Position numbers and translations under genes: made by a program. Under the pieces are notes generated by a model, which worked only from the letters and a program-made list of their open reading frames with translations, made no database searches and had not been told where the DNA came from. Below, in pieces: positions 1-8,103 of a stretch of DNA of 64,000 bases. Source of the stretch: Novosphingopyxis sp965218915 (GTDB taxonomy: Bacteria > Pseudomonadota > Alphaproteobacteria > Sphingomonadales > Sphingomonadaceae); contig NZ_OZ244708.1 in assembly GCF_965218915.1 (NCBI RefSeq), positions 1,054,001 to 1,118,000 on the forward strand, read 5' to 3'. Positions within the stretch are counted from its first letter, which is position 1. The number at the start of each line of letters is the position of its first letter.

Positions 1-215
1 CTCCTGCGGCAGCGTGTGGCGCGCGCGCTGCTTGGCGACCGAGACCAGCCGTGCATCGGGGCGCGCCATCGCCATGATTGCGTCCGCGACGAGCCCGTCA
101 TGCACGATCAGCTTCGCGGCGGAGATCAGCCGCGCGGCTTTCAGCGTCAACAACTCCGGGTCGCCGGGGCCGGCGCCGACGAGGTACACGGTGCCGCATG
201 AGATAGTGTCGGTCA
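1..215 (-). CDS. cobA: Uroporphyrinogen-III C-methyltransferase, N-terminal part (cut by window edge)
   Basis: Only the first 71 or so codons are inside the window. Translation from the ATG at 215 reads MTDTISCGTVYLVGAGPGDP, followed by ELLTLKAARLI. This is the glycine-rich SAM-binding start (VGAGPGDPELLTLKA) of the SUMT/CobA/CysG-C family of tetrapyrrole methylases. The enzyme methylates uroporphyrinogen III at C-2 and C-7 on the route to sirohaem or cobalamin. The rest of the gene, including the second conserved methylase motifs, lies outside. Whether it is a stand-alone CobA or part of a CysG fusion cannot be decided here; since the N-terminus starts directly with the methylase domain, a stand-alone SUMT is more likely. 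Confidence 0.85.
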
Positions 216-455
216 TGGAAGCGAAAATGGGGGCGGGGGCCGGCGGACACAAATGACAAAGCGTTGAAGGCCACAAAGCCGATCTTTAGTGGCGCGGCAT
301 TCAAAGAAACATCCTGCGTCGCCACTGCGAAGACAGCGTCCATCCCGTGTCACCGAGCGGCTCTTCTTCGCCCTCAATGCTAAGCGCGCAGACGAGAGAC
401 GGGATCGGCTCCAGCCTTCGCGGGAGCGACGGATCGATGGAGCAGGATTAGAAGG

Positions 456-1916
456 TTAGTTTTCCGCTTGCGGCTCCGCCTCCTCGGGATGATATTCTTC
501 CGCCTTGATGCCGATGCCGATGCGGGCATTGGGCTTGTCGTTCTCCGCCGAAACCACCGGAAAGGCGCAGTAATCGGCGGCGTAATAGGCACTGGGGCGG
601 TGGTTGCCGGACAGGCCGATGCCGCCGAACGGGGCATGGCTGGTGGCGCCGTTGGTGGTGCCGTTCCAGTTGACGATCCCGGCGCGGCTGTTGGCCCAGA
701 ACCGGTCGAACAGCTTGTTGTCGCCGCCGACCAGCGCGGCCGACAGGCCGAAACGGGTGTTGTTCGCCTCGGCCATCGCCGCGTCGAAATCGTCGATGCG
801 AATCATCTGCAGGAGCGGGCCGAACAGTTCGATATCGGGCCGCTCCTTCATCTCGGTGACGTCGATGATGCCCGGCGTGACGAAGGGCAGGTCTTCCTGC
901 GGGCGGCGCATATGCTTGATCGGTCGTCCGCCATGGCTCATCAGCGCAAGGAAACTTTCGGTCAGGCCGTCGGCGGTCTGGTTGTCGATCACCGGACCCA
1001 TGAACGGCGCCGGGTCGGCGTGCGGATGGTCGATCAGCAGCCGGTCGGCGATACGCTTCACCTCGCCGATCAGCTGTTCGGCCTGGCCGTTCTTCACGAT
1101 CAGGCGGCGCGCGGCGGTGCAGCGCTGGCCGGCGGTAAGGAAGGCGGACTGCACCACCAGCACCGCGGCGCTGTGGACATCGCCCGCGTCCCATACGACG
1201 ATCGGGTTGTTGCCGCCCATCTCCAGCGCCAGAATCTTGTCGGGCCGCGTGGCGAACTGGCGGTTCAATGCGATGCCGGTGTGCGCCGAACCGGTGAACA
1301 GCAGCCCGTCGATATCGTCGTGACCGCTGAGCGCCTTGCCGACATCGGGGCCGCCTTGCACGACGCGCACCACGCCGTGCGGAATGCCCGCGCGGTGATA
1401 GAGCTCGACCAGTTTCTCGCCGACCGCCGGCGTCTTCTCGGACGGCTTGAACAGCACCGTGTTGCCCGCGATCAGCGCGGGGACGATGTGGCCGTTGGGC
1501 AGATGCGCGGGGAAGTTATACGGCCCCAGCACCGCGAGCACGCCGTGCGGCTTGTGGCGCAGCGCGTTGCGGTCGCCCGAACCCTCGACGCGCCGCTGCG
1601 AGGTGCGGTCGGCATAAGCCTTGATCGAGATGTCTACCTTGCCGACGATCGCGCCGACTTCGGTGCGCGCCTCCCAGACGGGCTTGCCGGTTTCGCGCGC
1701 GATCAGGTCGGCCAGCTCGTCCTCGGCGTCGCGCGCGACATTGGCGAAGCGGCGGATCACCTCGATCCGGTCGGTCAGCGAGGCGGCGGCCCATTTCGGC
1801 CAGGCGGCGCGCGACCGCGCGACCTCGGCATCGACATCGGCCTCCGCGCCTTCCCAGAGAAGATTGCCGGTGGCCGGTTCGCGTGACATCAACTGGGGCA
1901 TAGAGATCGTTTTCAA
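456..1916 (-). CDS. astD: Succinylglutamate-semialdehyde dehydrogenase
   Basis: This NAD-dependent aldehyde dehydrogenase of 486 residues matches AstD of the arginine succinyltransferase pathway, which oxidises succinylglutamate semialdehyde to succinylglutamate. Visible motifs are PYNFP (Asn134), the glycine-rich FTGS near 207-210, the catalytic ALEMGG glutamate (Glu232) and the nucleophile in TAGQRCTAARR (Cys266). The length is normal for AstD. A second in-frame ATG lies at 1901 (MPQLMSREPATGNLLW) and may be the real start, because conserved sequence begins there. No other ast genes are adjacent in the window, so the pathway context is inferred from sequence only. The 240 bp downstream hold no gene. 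Confidence 0.85.
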   Translation of the reverse strand: MKTISMPQLMSREPATGNLLWEGAEADVDAEVARSRAAWPKWAAASLTDRIEVIRRFANVARDAEDELADLIARETGKPVWEARTEVGAIVGKVDISIKAYADRTSQRRVEGSGDRNALRHKPHGVLAVLGPYNFPAHLPNGHIVPALIAGNTVLFKPSEKTPAVGEKLVELYHRAGIPHGVVRVVQGGPDVGKALSGHDDIDGLLFTGSAHTGIALNRQFATRPDKILALEMGGNNPIVVWDAGDVHSAAVLVVQSAFLTAGQRCTAARRLIVKNGQAEQLIGEVKRIADRLLIDHPHADPAPFMGPVIDNQTADGLTESFLALMSHGGRPIKHMRRPQEDLPFVTPGIIDVTEMKERPDIELFGPLLQMIRIDDFDAAMAEANNTRFGLSAALVGGDNKLFDRFWANSRAGIVNWNGTTNGATSHAPFGGIGLSGNHRPSAYYAADYCAFPVVSAENDKPNARIGIGIKAEEYHPEEAEPQAEN

Positions 1917-2081
1917 ACTCGTGGAAACATAGCCGGTTGCGGCGGTCTATAGCATGATCGCGGGCAGGTAAATCCGCTCCCGGTCAGGGGGCGTGGTCAA
2001 ATCATGCGCCGAATCCGCTTGATTTGGCGTAACGTTCTACGGATGCTTCGCGGAAAAGAACCAGTTGGGGATGAGTAGCTT

Positions 2082-2642
2082 ATGACATCGATTGTAAAGC
2101 GGGTGGCGCGGATTGCGGCCATGGCGGGTTTGACCGCGATCGTGCCGGCCGCCCTCATGCCGGCTGCCGTGGGTGCGCAGACCGCCGCGCCGCCGCCCGT
2201 CTCCAGCCAGCCGGTGCCGGGCGAGCTGGAGCTCGCCAAGCTGATCTGGAGCACGATGGCCGCGGTCGATCATGCCAACCAGTCGGGCAATTATTCGGTG
2301 CTGCGCGATATCAGCGCGCCCGCCTTCCAGATCGCCAACGACCCCACCCGGCTGGCGCAGATCTTCGCCGGGCTGCGCGGCAGCGGGACCGATCTGTCGA
2401 ACACGCTGCTGCTCGGCCCCACCTACAGAGCGCCGCCCGCCGTCACTTCGCCTGGCGTGATCCGCATCCAAGGCTTTTTCGGCCTGCGCCCCACCGCGAT
2501 CAATTTCGATTTGAGCTATCAGTGGGTGGCGGGCAAGTGGAAGCTGGTCGGGGTCAGCATCTCGCCGTCGAGCCTGGCGACGATCCAGCCCGGCGATCCC
2601 GAGCCGGTGCAGAACGCGCCGCCGCCGCGGCAGGGGCGGTGA
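2082..2642 (+). CDS. Secreted protein of unknown function
   Basis: The protein has 186 residues. It starts with a typical Sec signal peptide: basic MTSIVKRVAR, then a hydrophobic stretch and a cleavage-like AVGAQ near residue 33. A Pro/Ala-rich linker and a compact domain follow. The pattern ending in FDLSYQWVAGKWKLVGVSI resembles an NTF2/SnoaL-like cone fold, but I do not recognise the family with certainty. The C-terminus is proline-rich (QNAPPPRQGR). It stands alone, divergent from astD, with a palindromic repeat field directly downstream. A periplasmic location is inferred; no function is proposed. Confidence 0.7.
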   Translation: MTSIVKRVARIAAMAGLTAIVPAALMPAAVGAQTAAPPPVSSQPVPGELELAKLIWSTMAAVDHANQSGNYSVLRDISAPAFQIANDPTRLAQIFAGLRGSGTDLSNTLLLGPTYRAPPAVTSPGVIRIQGFFGLRPTAINFDLSYQWVAGKWKLVGVSISPSSLATIQPGDPEPVQNAPPPRQGR

Positions 2643-2650
2643 ATCCCTTT

Positions 2651-2848
2651 CCTCTCCCGCTTGCGGGAGAGGAGCGAGACTTGGTGAGCGTAGGCGCAGC
2701 GGTGAGGGCCACTTCGCAGCGATGCGGCATTGTCGATGGCGCTTCGCGCCACCCACCCTCATCCCCTCGCTTTCGCGGGGGCAGGCAACTTCGCCCCGGA
2801 TTAAATCCGGGGCTGCGTATCCTTCTCCGCCCGGGCGGAAGAAGGTCT
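2651..2848. repeat. Cluster of REP-like palindromes between convergent genes
   Basis: Three hairpin-forming sequences follow one another between two convergent genes. The first is at 2651-2672, ten base pairs of CCTCTCCCGC closing on TT. The second is at about 2795-2813, CCCCGGATT paired with AATCCGGGG. The third lies near 2820-2846, an imperfect palindrome centred on GCCCGGGC. None has a T-tract, so they are better read as REP-type repeats than as standard terminators, although they may still end transcription from both sides. Confidence 0.6.
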
Positions 2849-2850
2849 AT

Positions 2851-4239
2851 CTACCCCCGATACGCCGCGCTCATCGCGCGGATCGCATCCACCTTGCCAT
2901 ATAGCGGCGCCCAGTCGTCATCCTCGGCGATGCGCGCCCAGATCGCCTCGACCTCCTCGATATGCATAGAGCACGGACTTCCGCCCCACCAATAAGCGTG
3001 ATTGCGGCCGCGCGCGGGTTCATAGGCAGCCGCGCGTTCGCGGAAACCGGCAAAATCCGCGCCCGCATAGGCCGGATCGTCGAGGCCCGGCCGGCCCATC
3101 CAGTCGAAGAAGAAGCGGTCGAGACCCGCGCCGCTCTGCGTCAGCGCCTGCTGCGCCGCCTCGATCAGCGGCATATCCTGTTCGAGCCCGCGCGGCGCGA
3201 AGCCCAGCCGCCACAGGAACTGCTCGACAAACGCATCGCGGTAATGATCGGCGAAGCGGTCGAACGCGGCTTTCAGCGGCGTCGATTCGCCGATCAGCGT
3301 CAGGCAGCCGGCGAGCTGCGCCAGGTTCCAGTGGATCGCCTCGGCTTGGCGGCCAAAGGAATAGAGCCCGCCCTCGTCGAAATAGGCCGCGGTAAAGCCG
3401 GGCTGCCATTGCGGCGTGAACCGCCACGGCCCGTAGTCGAAGCTCTCGCCGGTGACGTTGATATTGTCGCTGTTGAGCACGCCGTGGACGAAGCCCGCCA
3501 CCACCATATGCGCCGCCTGCCGCGCGCACGCCTGCGTCGCCCGCTCCATCAGTTCGGCGCCGGGATCGTCCGTTTCGGGGGCGCCGTAGAAATTGTCGAG
3601 GCAGTAGCTCGTGAGTTCGCGGATGAAATCCCCGTTGCGTTCGAACGCCGCGCGCTGGAAGGTGCCAATGCGGATATGGCCGTGGCCGAGCCGCACCAGC
3701 ACGGCCGAGCGGGTGGGCGAGGGCTCGTCGCCGCGGTGCAGCGCTTCGCCGGTTTCGATCAACGAGAAGCTCTTCGAGGTTTCCACGCCCAGTGCCTCGA
3801 GCATCTCGGTCGCCAGGATCTCGCGCACGCCGCCCTTCAGCGTCAGCCGCCCGTCTCCCCTACGGCTGTAGGGGGTGGTTCCCGATCCCTTGGTCGCCAG
3901 ATCGAGCAGCCGGTCGGCGCCGTCCAGCAGCTGCGCGAACAGGAAGCCGCGCCCGTCGCCGATCTCCGGGTTGTACACGCGAAACTGATGGCCGTGATAA
4001 CGCAGCGCCAGCGGCTGCGGCAGATTGTCCGGCAGCGGTTCGAACCGCCCGAAATGGCGCAGCCAGGTCTCGCCCGACAGCCCGTCCAGTCCCACTGCCG
4101 CCGCCCAGCGGTCGTTGCGCAAGCGCAGGACGGTCTCGGGAAAATTCGCCGCCGCCACCGGATCGCCGATCGCCTTGCCGAGGCTGGCGATTTTGACCAT
4201 GGGCCTATAGGGAGCGGGTATGGGTTCTATCGGTGCCAT
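2851..4239 (-). CDS. selO: SelO family protein adenylyltransferase (AMPylase)
   Basis: This 462-residue protein belongs to the SelO/YdiU pseudokinase family, which transfers AMP from ATP to Ser/Thr/Tyr of target proteins during redox stress. Family hallmarks are LALRYHGHQF and GDGRGFLF, then KGSGTTPYSRRGDGR with LKGGVREILATE (the ATP-binding Lys and Glu), and VHGVLNSDNINVTG (metal-binding Asn/Asp region) ending FDYGPW. The C-terminus lacks the selenocysteine tail of eukaryotic members, as usual in bacteria. The start at 4239 is preferred over 4200 because the YRP motif found near the N-terminus of sphingomonad homologues lies between them. It is divergent from the hydrolase gene with about 38 bp between the starts. 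Confidence 0.9.
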   Translation of the reverse strand: MAPIEPIPAPYRPMVKIASLGKAIGDPVAAANFPETVLRLRNDRWAAAVGLDGLSGETWLRHFGRFEPLPDNLPQPLALRYHGHQFRVYNPEIGDGRGFLFAQLLDGADRLLDLATKGSGTTPYSRRGDGRLTLKGGVREILATEMLEALGVETSKSFSLIETGEALHRGDEPSPTRSAVLVRLGHGHIRIGTFQRAAFERNGDFIRELTSYCLDNFYGAPETDDPGAELMERATQACARQAAHMVVAGFVHGVLNSDNINVTGESFDYGPWRFTPQWQPGFTAAYFDEGGLYSFGRQAEAIHWNLAQLAGCLTLIGESTPLKAAFDRFADHYRDAFVEQFLWRLGFAPRGLEQDMPLIEAAQQALTQSGAGLDRFFFDWMGRPGLDDPAYAGADFAGFRERAAAYEPARGRNHAYWWGGSPCSMHIEEVEAIWARIAEDDDWAPLYGKVDAIRAMSAAYRG

Positions 4240-4277
4240 GCCTCACGAATTGGGCGTGGCCGGGGAGATTGGCAAGC

Positions 4278-5153
4278 ATGGGCGCATTTTCGGATGGCTA
4301 TTGGTGGTCGCGCGACGGCCTGCGCCTGCATTATCGCGACTATGCGGGCGACGATACCCGCGCTCCGGTGATCTGCCTGCCCGGCCTTACCCGCAACGCG
4401 CGCGATTTCGAGGAGCTGGCGGCGCATCTCGCGCCCGGCCGCCGCGTGATCTGTCCCGAATTTCGCGGGCGCGGCGAGAGCGCCTATGCCAAGGACGTGA
4501 TGAGCTATGTTCCGCTCAGCTACGCGCAGGACATCGAAGCGCTGATCGAAGAGCTTGCGATCACCCGCTTCACCGCGATCGGCACGTCGCTCGGCGGAAT
4601 CGTCTCTATGCTGCTCGCCTCGACCTGGCCCGAACGCATGGAAGGGGTCGTGCTGAACGATATCGGCCCCGAAATCGGTGCGGAGGGACTGGCGCGCATT
4701 CAGGGCTATGTCGGCGAGGGGCGCAGTTTCGACAGCTGGGCGCATGCCGCGCGCGCGCAGGAGGAACTCAACGGCCCGATCTACCCCGAGTGGCAGCTGG
4801 CCGACTGGATCGGCTTTGCCAAGCGCACCCACAAGCTTTCGCCCAAGGGCCGCGTGGTGCAGGATTACGACACCCGCATCGCCGAGCCGTTCGAGGTGCC
4901 GGGCAGCGCCACCGGGGTCGATCTGTGGCCCGCCCTGCGCGCCATGGCGGGCACCCCGCTGCTGATCGTGCGCGGAGAGCATAGCGATATACTGAGCCCC
5001 GGCACCGCCACCAGGATGCTGGATATAGTGGACGATGCGCAGATGGTGACGGTGCCGGGAACCGGCCATGCGCCGACGCTCGACGAAGCGCCGGTGCGAG
5101 AGGCGATCGATGCGTTTTTGGTGCGGATCGCATTGGAGAGTGCGTCCGCGTGA
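4278..5153 (+). CDS. Alpha/beta hydrolase
   Basis: The 291-residue protein has the alpha/beta-hydrolase fold: an oxyanion-type PGLTRN after strand 3, a nucleophile elbow AIGTSLGG (Ser104) and a C-terminal GTGHAPTLDE with the catalytic His near 264. Substrate cannot be told from sequence; esterase or C-C hydrolase chemistry are both possible. The ATG at 4278 (MGAFSDGYWWSRDG) is chosen over an in-frame ATG at 4233 because that upstream stretch is not conserved-looking and would overlap the divergent selO start region. Its stop overlaps the GTG start of the following glycosyltransferase (GTGA), so the two are translationally coupled. Confidence 0.85.
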   Translation: MGAFSDGYWWSRDGLRLHYRDYAGDDTRAPVICLPGLTRNARDFEELAAHLAPGRRVICPEFRGRGESAYAKDVMSYVPLSYAQDIEALIEELAITRFTAIGTSLGGIVSMLLASTWPERMEGVVLNDIGPEIGAEGLARIQGYVGEGRSFDSWAHAARAQEELNGPIYPEWQLADWIGFAKRTHKLSPKGRVVQDYDTRIAEPFEVPGSATGVDLWPALRAMAGTPLLIVRGEHSDILSPGTATRMLDIVDDAQMVTVPGTGHAPTLDEAPVREAIDAFLVRIALESASA

Positions 5154-6295
5154 AGCCCGTCCGCCTGCTCCACTGCCACGGCAGCTTCGATCTCGGCGGT
5201 AAGGAAGCGCGCACCGCCAAGCTGATGAACCGGTTCGGCGGCGAAGCGGCGCACACGGTTCTGGTCGCCAACGGAGATATCGGCGCGCGCAAGGCGATCG
5301 ATCCGGGCATATCGGCCCAATTCCCTACCGACGCGCCCTCGCTGGCGGGCAAACCGGGGCTCGGTCGCTACCGCCAGCTCGGCGCCTATATGAAGCGCTT
5401 CGATCTGATCCTGAGTTATAATTGGGGATCGATGGACGCGGTGATGGCGCATGCGATCCTGGGCGGGATGCTGGGCCTGCCGCCGCTGATCCACCACGAG
5501 GATGGGTTCAATCAGGACGAGGCGGTGCGGCTCAACCGAAAGCGCAACTGGTTCCGCGCGCTGGCGCTGACGCGGGCGAAGGCGCTGGTGGTACCCTCGC
5601 TGCGGCTGGAACGGGTGGCGCTCTCCGGCTGGCACCAGAGCGCCGAAAAAATCCAGCGGATCGCCAACGGCATCGATGTCGATCGCTATGCGAAGAAGCC
5701 GCAGCGCGGTGCCATTCCGGGATTCAGGAAAGCGCCTGGCGAGGTGATCGTCGGAACGGTGGCGGGTCTTCGCCCGGTCAAGGCGCTCGGCCGGCTGGTG
5801 CGCGCGGTCCACGCGGCGGGCGAGAACGTCAGGCTGGTGATCGTGGGCGAGGGGCCGGACAAGGAAGCGATCGAGGCGGAGGCGGCGCGCCTCGGCATGG
5901 CGGACCGGTTGCTGATGCCGGGCTTTCTGGATCGTCCGCATCGCTATGTCGGGCTGTTCGATATCTTTGCCCTGTCCTCGGACAGCGAGCAGTTTCCGAT
6001 CTCGGTGATCGAGGGCATGGCCGCCGGCCTTCCAGTCGCCGCGCCGGCGGTGGGCGACATCGCCGAGATGGTCAGCGCCGCCAATGCCGGGTTCGTCACC
6101 CCGCCGGGCGACGCGGCGGCGCTGGGCGCGGCGATCGCTCGGCTGGCGGCTGCTCCGGCCAAGCGCAAGGCGATCGGCGAGGCCAATCGTGCCAAGGCGC
6201 AGGCGCAATATAACGAGGACCGGATGGTCGCGCGCTACCGGCTCCTCTACGGTTCGGCCATGGGACGCCCGGATTTCGCCCGGATGGATGTCTAG
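5150..6295 (+). CDS. Glycosyltransferase family 4
   Basis: This is a 381-residue GT-B fold retaining glycosyltransferase. The N-terminal acceptor domain starts HCHGSFDLGGKEARTAKLM. The C-terminal nucleotide-sugar domain shows GTVAGLRPVKALGRLV and SSDSEQFPISVIEGMAAGLP, which contains the family's paired acidic residues (Glu in SEQ and VIEG). Start is GTG at 5150 overlapping the hydrolase stop. The acceptor and sugar are unknown; capsule, lipopolysaccharide or glycolipid synthesis are all possible. The stop codon TAG at 6293-6295 is formed partly by the TA target duplication of the MITE-like element that follows directly. Confidence 0.85.
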   Translation: MKPVRLLHCHGSFDLGGKEARTAKLMNRFGGEAAHTVLVANGDIGARKAIDPGISAQFPTDAPSLAGKPGLGRYRQLGAYMKRFDLILSYNWGSMDAVMAHAILGGMLGLPPLIHHEDGFNQDEAVRLNRKRNWFRALALTRAKALVVPSLRLERVALSGWHQSAEKIQRIANGIDVDRYAKKPQRGAIPGFRKAPGEVIVGTVAGLRPVKALGRLVRAVHAAGENVRLVIVGEGPDKEAIEAEAARLGMADRLLMPGFLDRPHRYVGLFDIFALSSDSEQFPISVIEGMAAGLPVAAPAVGDIAEMVSAANAGFVTPPGDAAALGAAIARLAAAPAKRKAIGEANRAKAQAQYNEDRMVARYRLLYGSAMGRPDFARMDV

Positions 6296-6558
6296 GGTCA
6301 GGACCTATTACTGGCGCGACCGAGGTTTGAAGCGATTTGGCTCAGTGCAAGAAGAAGAGGCGCAGGAATATGTCGATATTTCAAGCCTCTTCGACGTAGC
6401 AATGGGCCAAATCGATCAAATCCCGAAGGGACGGCAAAATGGCTTCCAGCTCGAACCGAAGCACGCTTGGAAACAGAACCACTGTTCCCAGCGCGCGCTT
6501 CGGTCCGATCTGTTCGCCATTTTGTCGCCTCGGCCGTGCCAGTAACAGGTCCTGACCC
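6295..6558. mobile_element. 264-bp MITE-like element, family 1, copy 1
   Basis: The element starts GGGTCAGGACC and ends GGTCCTGACCC. The terminal inverted repeats are about 31 bp long with three mismatches, and TA flanks both ends (6293-6294 and 6559-6560). A nearly identical copy in inverted orientation lies at 17419-17683 and is also flanked by TA. It encodes no transposase, so it is non-autonomous; TA duplication points to an IS630/Tc1-mariner-type enzyme elsewhere in the genome (inference). Just outside the right end, 6561-6571 repeats GTCCTGACCCT, possibly a remnant end of another copy. Confidence 0.85.
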
Positions 6559-6691
6559 TAGTCCTGACCCTTAGTGGCGGAATTTGCGGGACATCGAGCG
6601 TAACATTGGTTAGCCCCCCGCGCATATTCCATGGTTTGGGTTTGGCGGCCCATATTCGCGGGACGCGCCGCCAAAAGGAGAGCGAAGCAAC

Positions 6692-8095
6692 GTGTTCAAG
6701 GGTCTGAAGCCGATCCAATATGCCGGGCGTGAAGTCTGGCCGATCATCGAAGGCGGCAAGGGCGTGTCCGCCACCAACCACGCCTCGTCCGGCGCATGGG
6801 CGGCGGCCGGCGGCATCGGCACCGTCTCGGCGGTCAATGCCGACAGCTATGACGAGCATGGCGACGTCATCCCGCAAGTGTACGAAGGCCGCACCCGGGG
6901 GGACCGCCATGAGGAGCTGGTGCGCTACGCCATCGACGGCGCGGTGGCGCAGGTCGAGCGCGCGCACGAGATCGCCGGCGGCACCGGCGCGATCAACATC
7001 AACGTGCTGTGGGAAATGGGCGGCGCGTCGCAAGTGCTGCACGGCGTGCTGGAACGGACCCGCGGCAAGGTGGCGGGCGTCACCTGCGGCGCGGGCATGC
7101 CGTACAAGCTTAGCGAGATCGCGCAGCAATATGGCGTCCATTATCTGCCGATCGTGTCTTCGGGCCGCGCCTTCCGCGCGCTGTGGAAGCGCTCCTATCA
7201 CAAAGTGCCCGAGCTGATGGCCGCGGTGGTCTACGAAGACCCATGGCTGGCTGGCGGGCATAACGGCCTGTCCAATGCCGAGGACCCGACCAAGCCCGAA
7301 GACCCCTATCCGCGCGTGAAACAGCTGCGCGAGATGATGCGCGCCGAGGGAATATCGGACGAGGTGCCGATCATCATGGCCGGCGGCGTCTGGTATCTGC
7401 GGGACTGGGACAACTGGATCGACAATCCGCATCTCGGCCAGATCGCGTTCCAGTTCGGCACCCGTCCGCTGCTGACCCGGGAGAGCCCGATCCCGCAAAT
7501 CTGGAAGGACGAGCTGACCAAGATCGACGAGGGGGACGTGCTGTTGCACAAGTTCAGTCCCACCGGCTTTTACTCCAGCGCCGTGAAAAACCCGTTCCTG
7601 CGCTCGCTCGAAGGCAGGTCATACCGGCAGATTCCGTTTTCCACCGAGAAGGCGGGCGAGCATACGCACCGGCTCGACGTCGGCGTGAAGGGCAAGAATT
7701 TCTGGGTTGCGGCAGGCGATCTGCTGCGCGCGCGCGAGTGGGATTTGCAGGGGTTTACGACGGCGTTGAAGACGCCGGACAACACGCTGGTGTTCGTGAC
7801 GCCGGACGAACGCGCGATGATTCGCAAGGATCAGGCCGATTGCATGGGCTGCCTTTCGCATTGCGGCTTTTCGAGCTGGAAGGATCACGACAATTTTTCG
7901 ACCGGGCGCCTCGCCGATCCGCGCTCGTTCTGCATCCAGAAATCGCTGCAGAACATCGCCCATGGTGCCGATCCGCACGAGAATCTGATGTTCGCCGGTC
8001 ATTCGGCCTATCTGTTCAAGCAGGACCCGTTCTATTCCAACGGCTTCGTGCCGACGGTGAAACAGCTGGTCGACCGCATCCTGACGGGGGACTGA
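6692..8095 (+). CDS. NMO/2-nitropropane dioxygenase-like flavin oxidoreductase with cysteine cluster
   Basis: The 467-residue protein is a TIM-barrel FMN oxidoreductase of the nitronate monooxygenase/PfaD-like group. GAININVLWEMGG, GVTCGAGMPYKL and IIMAGGVWYLRD are typical flavin- and phosphate-binding strands. The GTG start at 6692 is supported by AAAGGAG about 10 nt upstream. Unusually, the C-terminal third has Cys384, Cys387, Cys391 and Cys414 (DCMGCLSHCGF, then SFCIQKS), a CX2CX3C pattern like that of Fe-S flavoenzymes such as 2,4-dienoyl-CoA reductase. An Fe-S cluster is therefore inferred. Convergent with the ammonium transporter; a small inverted repeat (CTGACG/CGTCAG, 8092-8107) spans the two stops. 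Confidence 0.85.
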   Translation: MFKGLKPIQYAGREVWPIIEGGKGVSATNHASSGAWAAAGGIGTVSAVNADSYDEHGDVIPQVYEGRTRGDRHEELVRYAIDGAVAQVERAHEIAGGTGAININVLWEMGGASQVLHGVLERTRGKVAGVTCGAGMPYKLSEIAQQYGVHYLPIVSSGRAFRALWKRSYHKVPELMAAVVYEDPWLAGGHNGLSNAEDPTKPEDPYPRVKQLREMMRAEGISDEVPIIMAGGVWYLRDWDNWIDNPHLGQIAFQFGTRPLLTRESPIPQIWKDELTKIDEGDVLLHKFSPTGFYSSAVKNPFLRSLEGRSYRQIPFSTEKAGEHTHRLDVGVKGKNFWVAAGDLLRAREWDLQGFTTALKTPDNTLVFVTPDERAMIRKDQADCMGCLSHCGFSSWKDHDNFSTGRLADPRSFCIQKSLQNIAHGADPHENLMFAGHSAYLFKQDPFYSNGFVPTVKQLVDRILTGD

Positions 8096-8103
8096 CGACG
8101 CCG

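Noticed and set aside
2962..4371. Long open frame opposite selO as a gene
   Set aside because: It lies entirely antisense to a clear SelO gene, shows Arg/Gln/Ala-rich composition and no family motifs; it is a by-product of GC-rich codon use.
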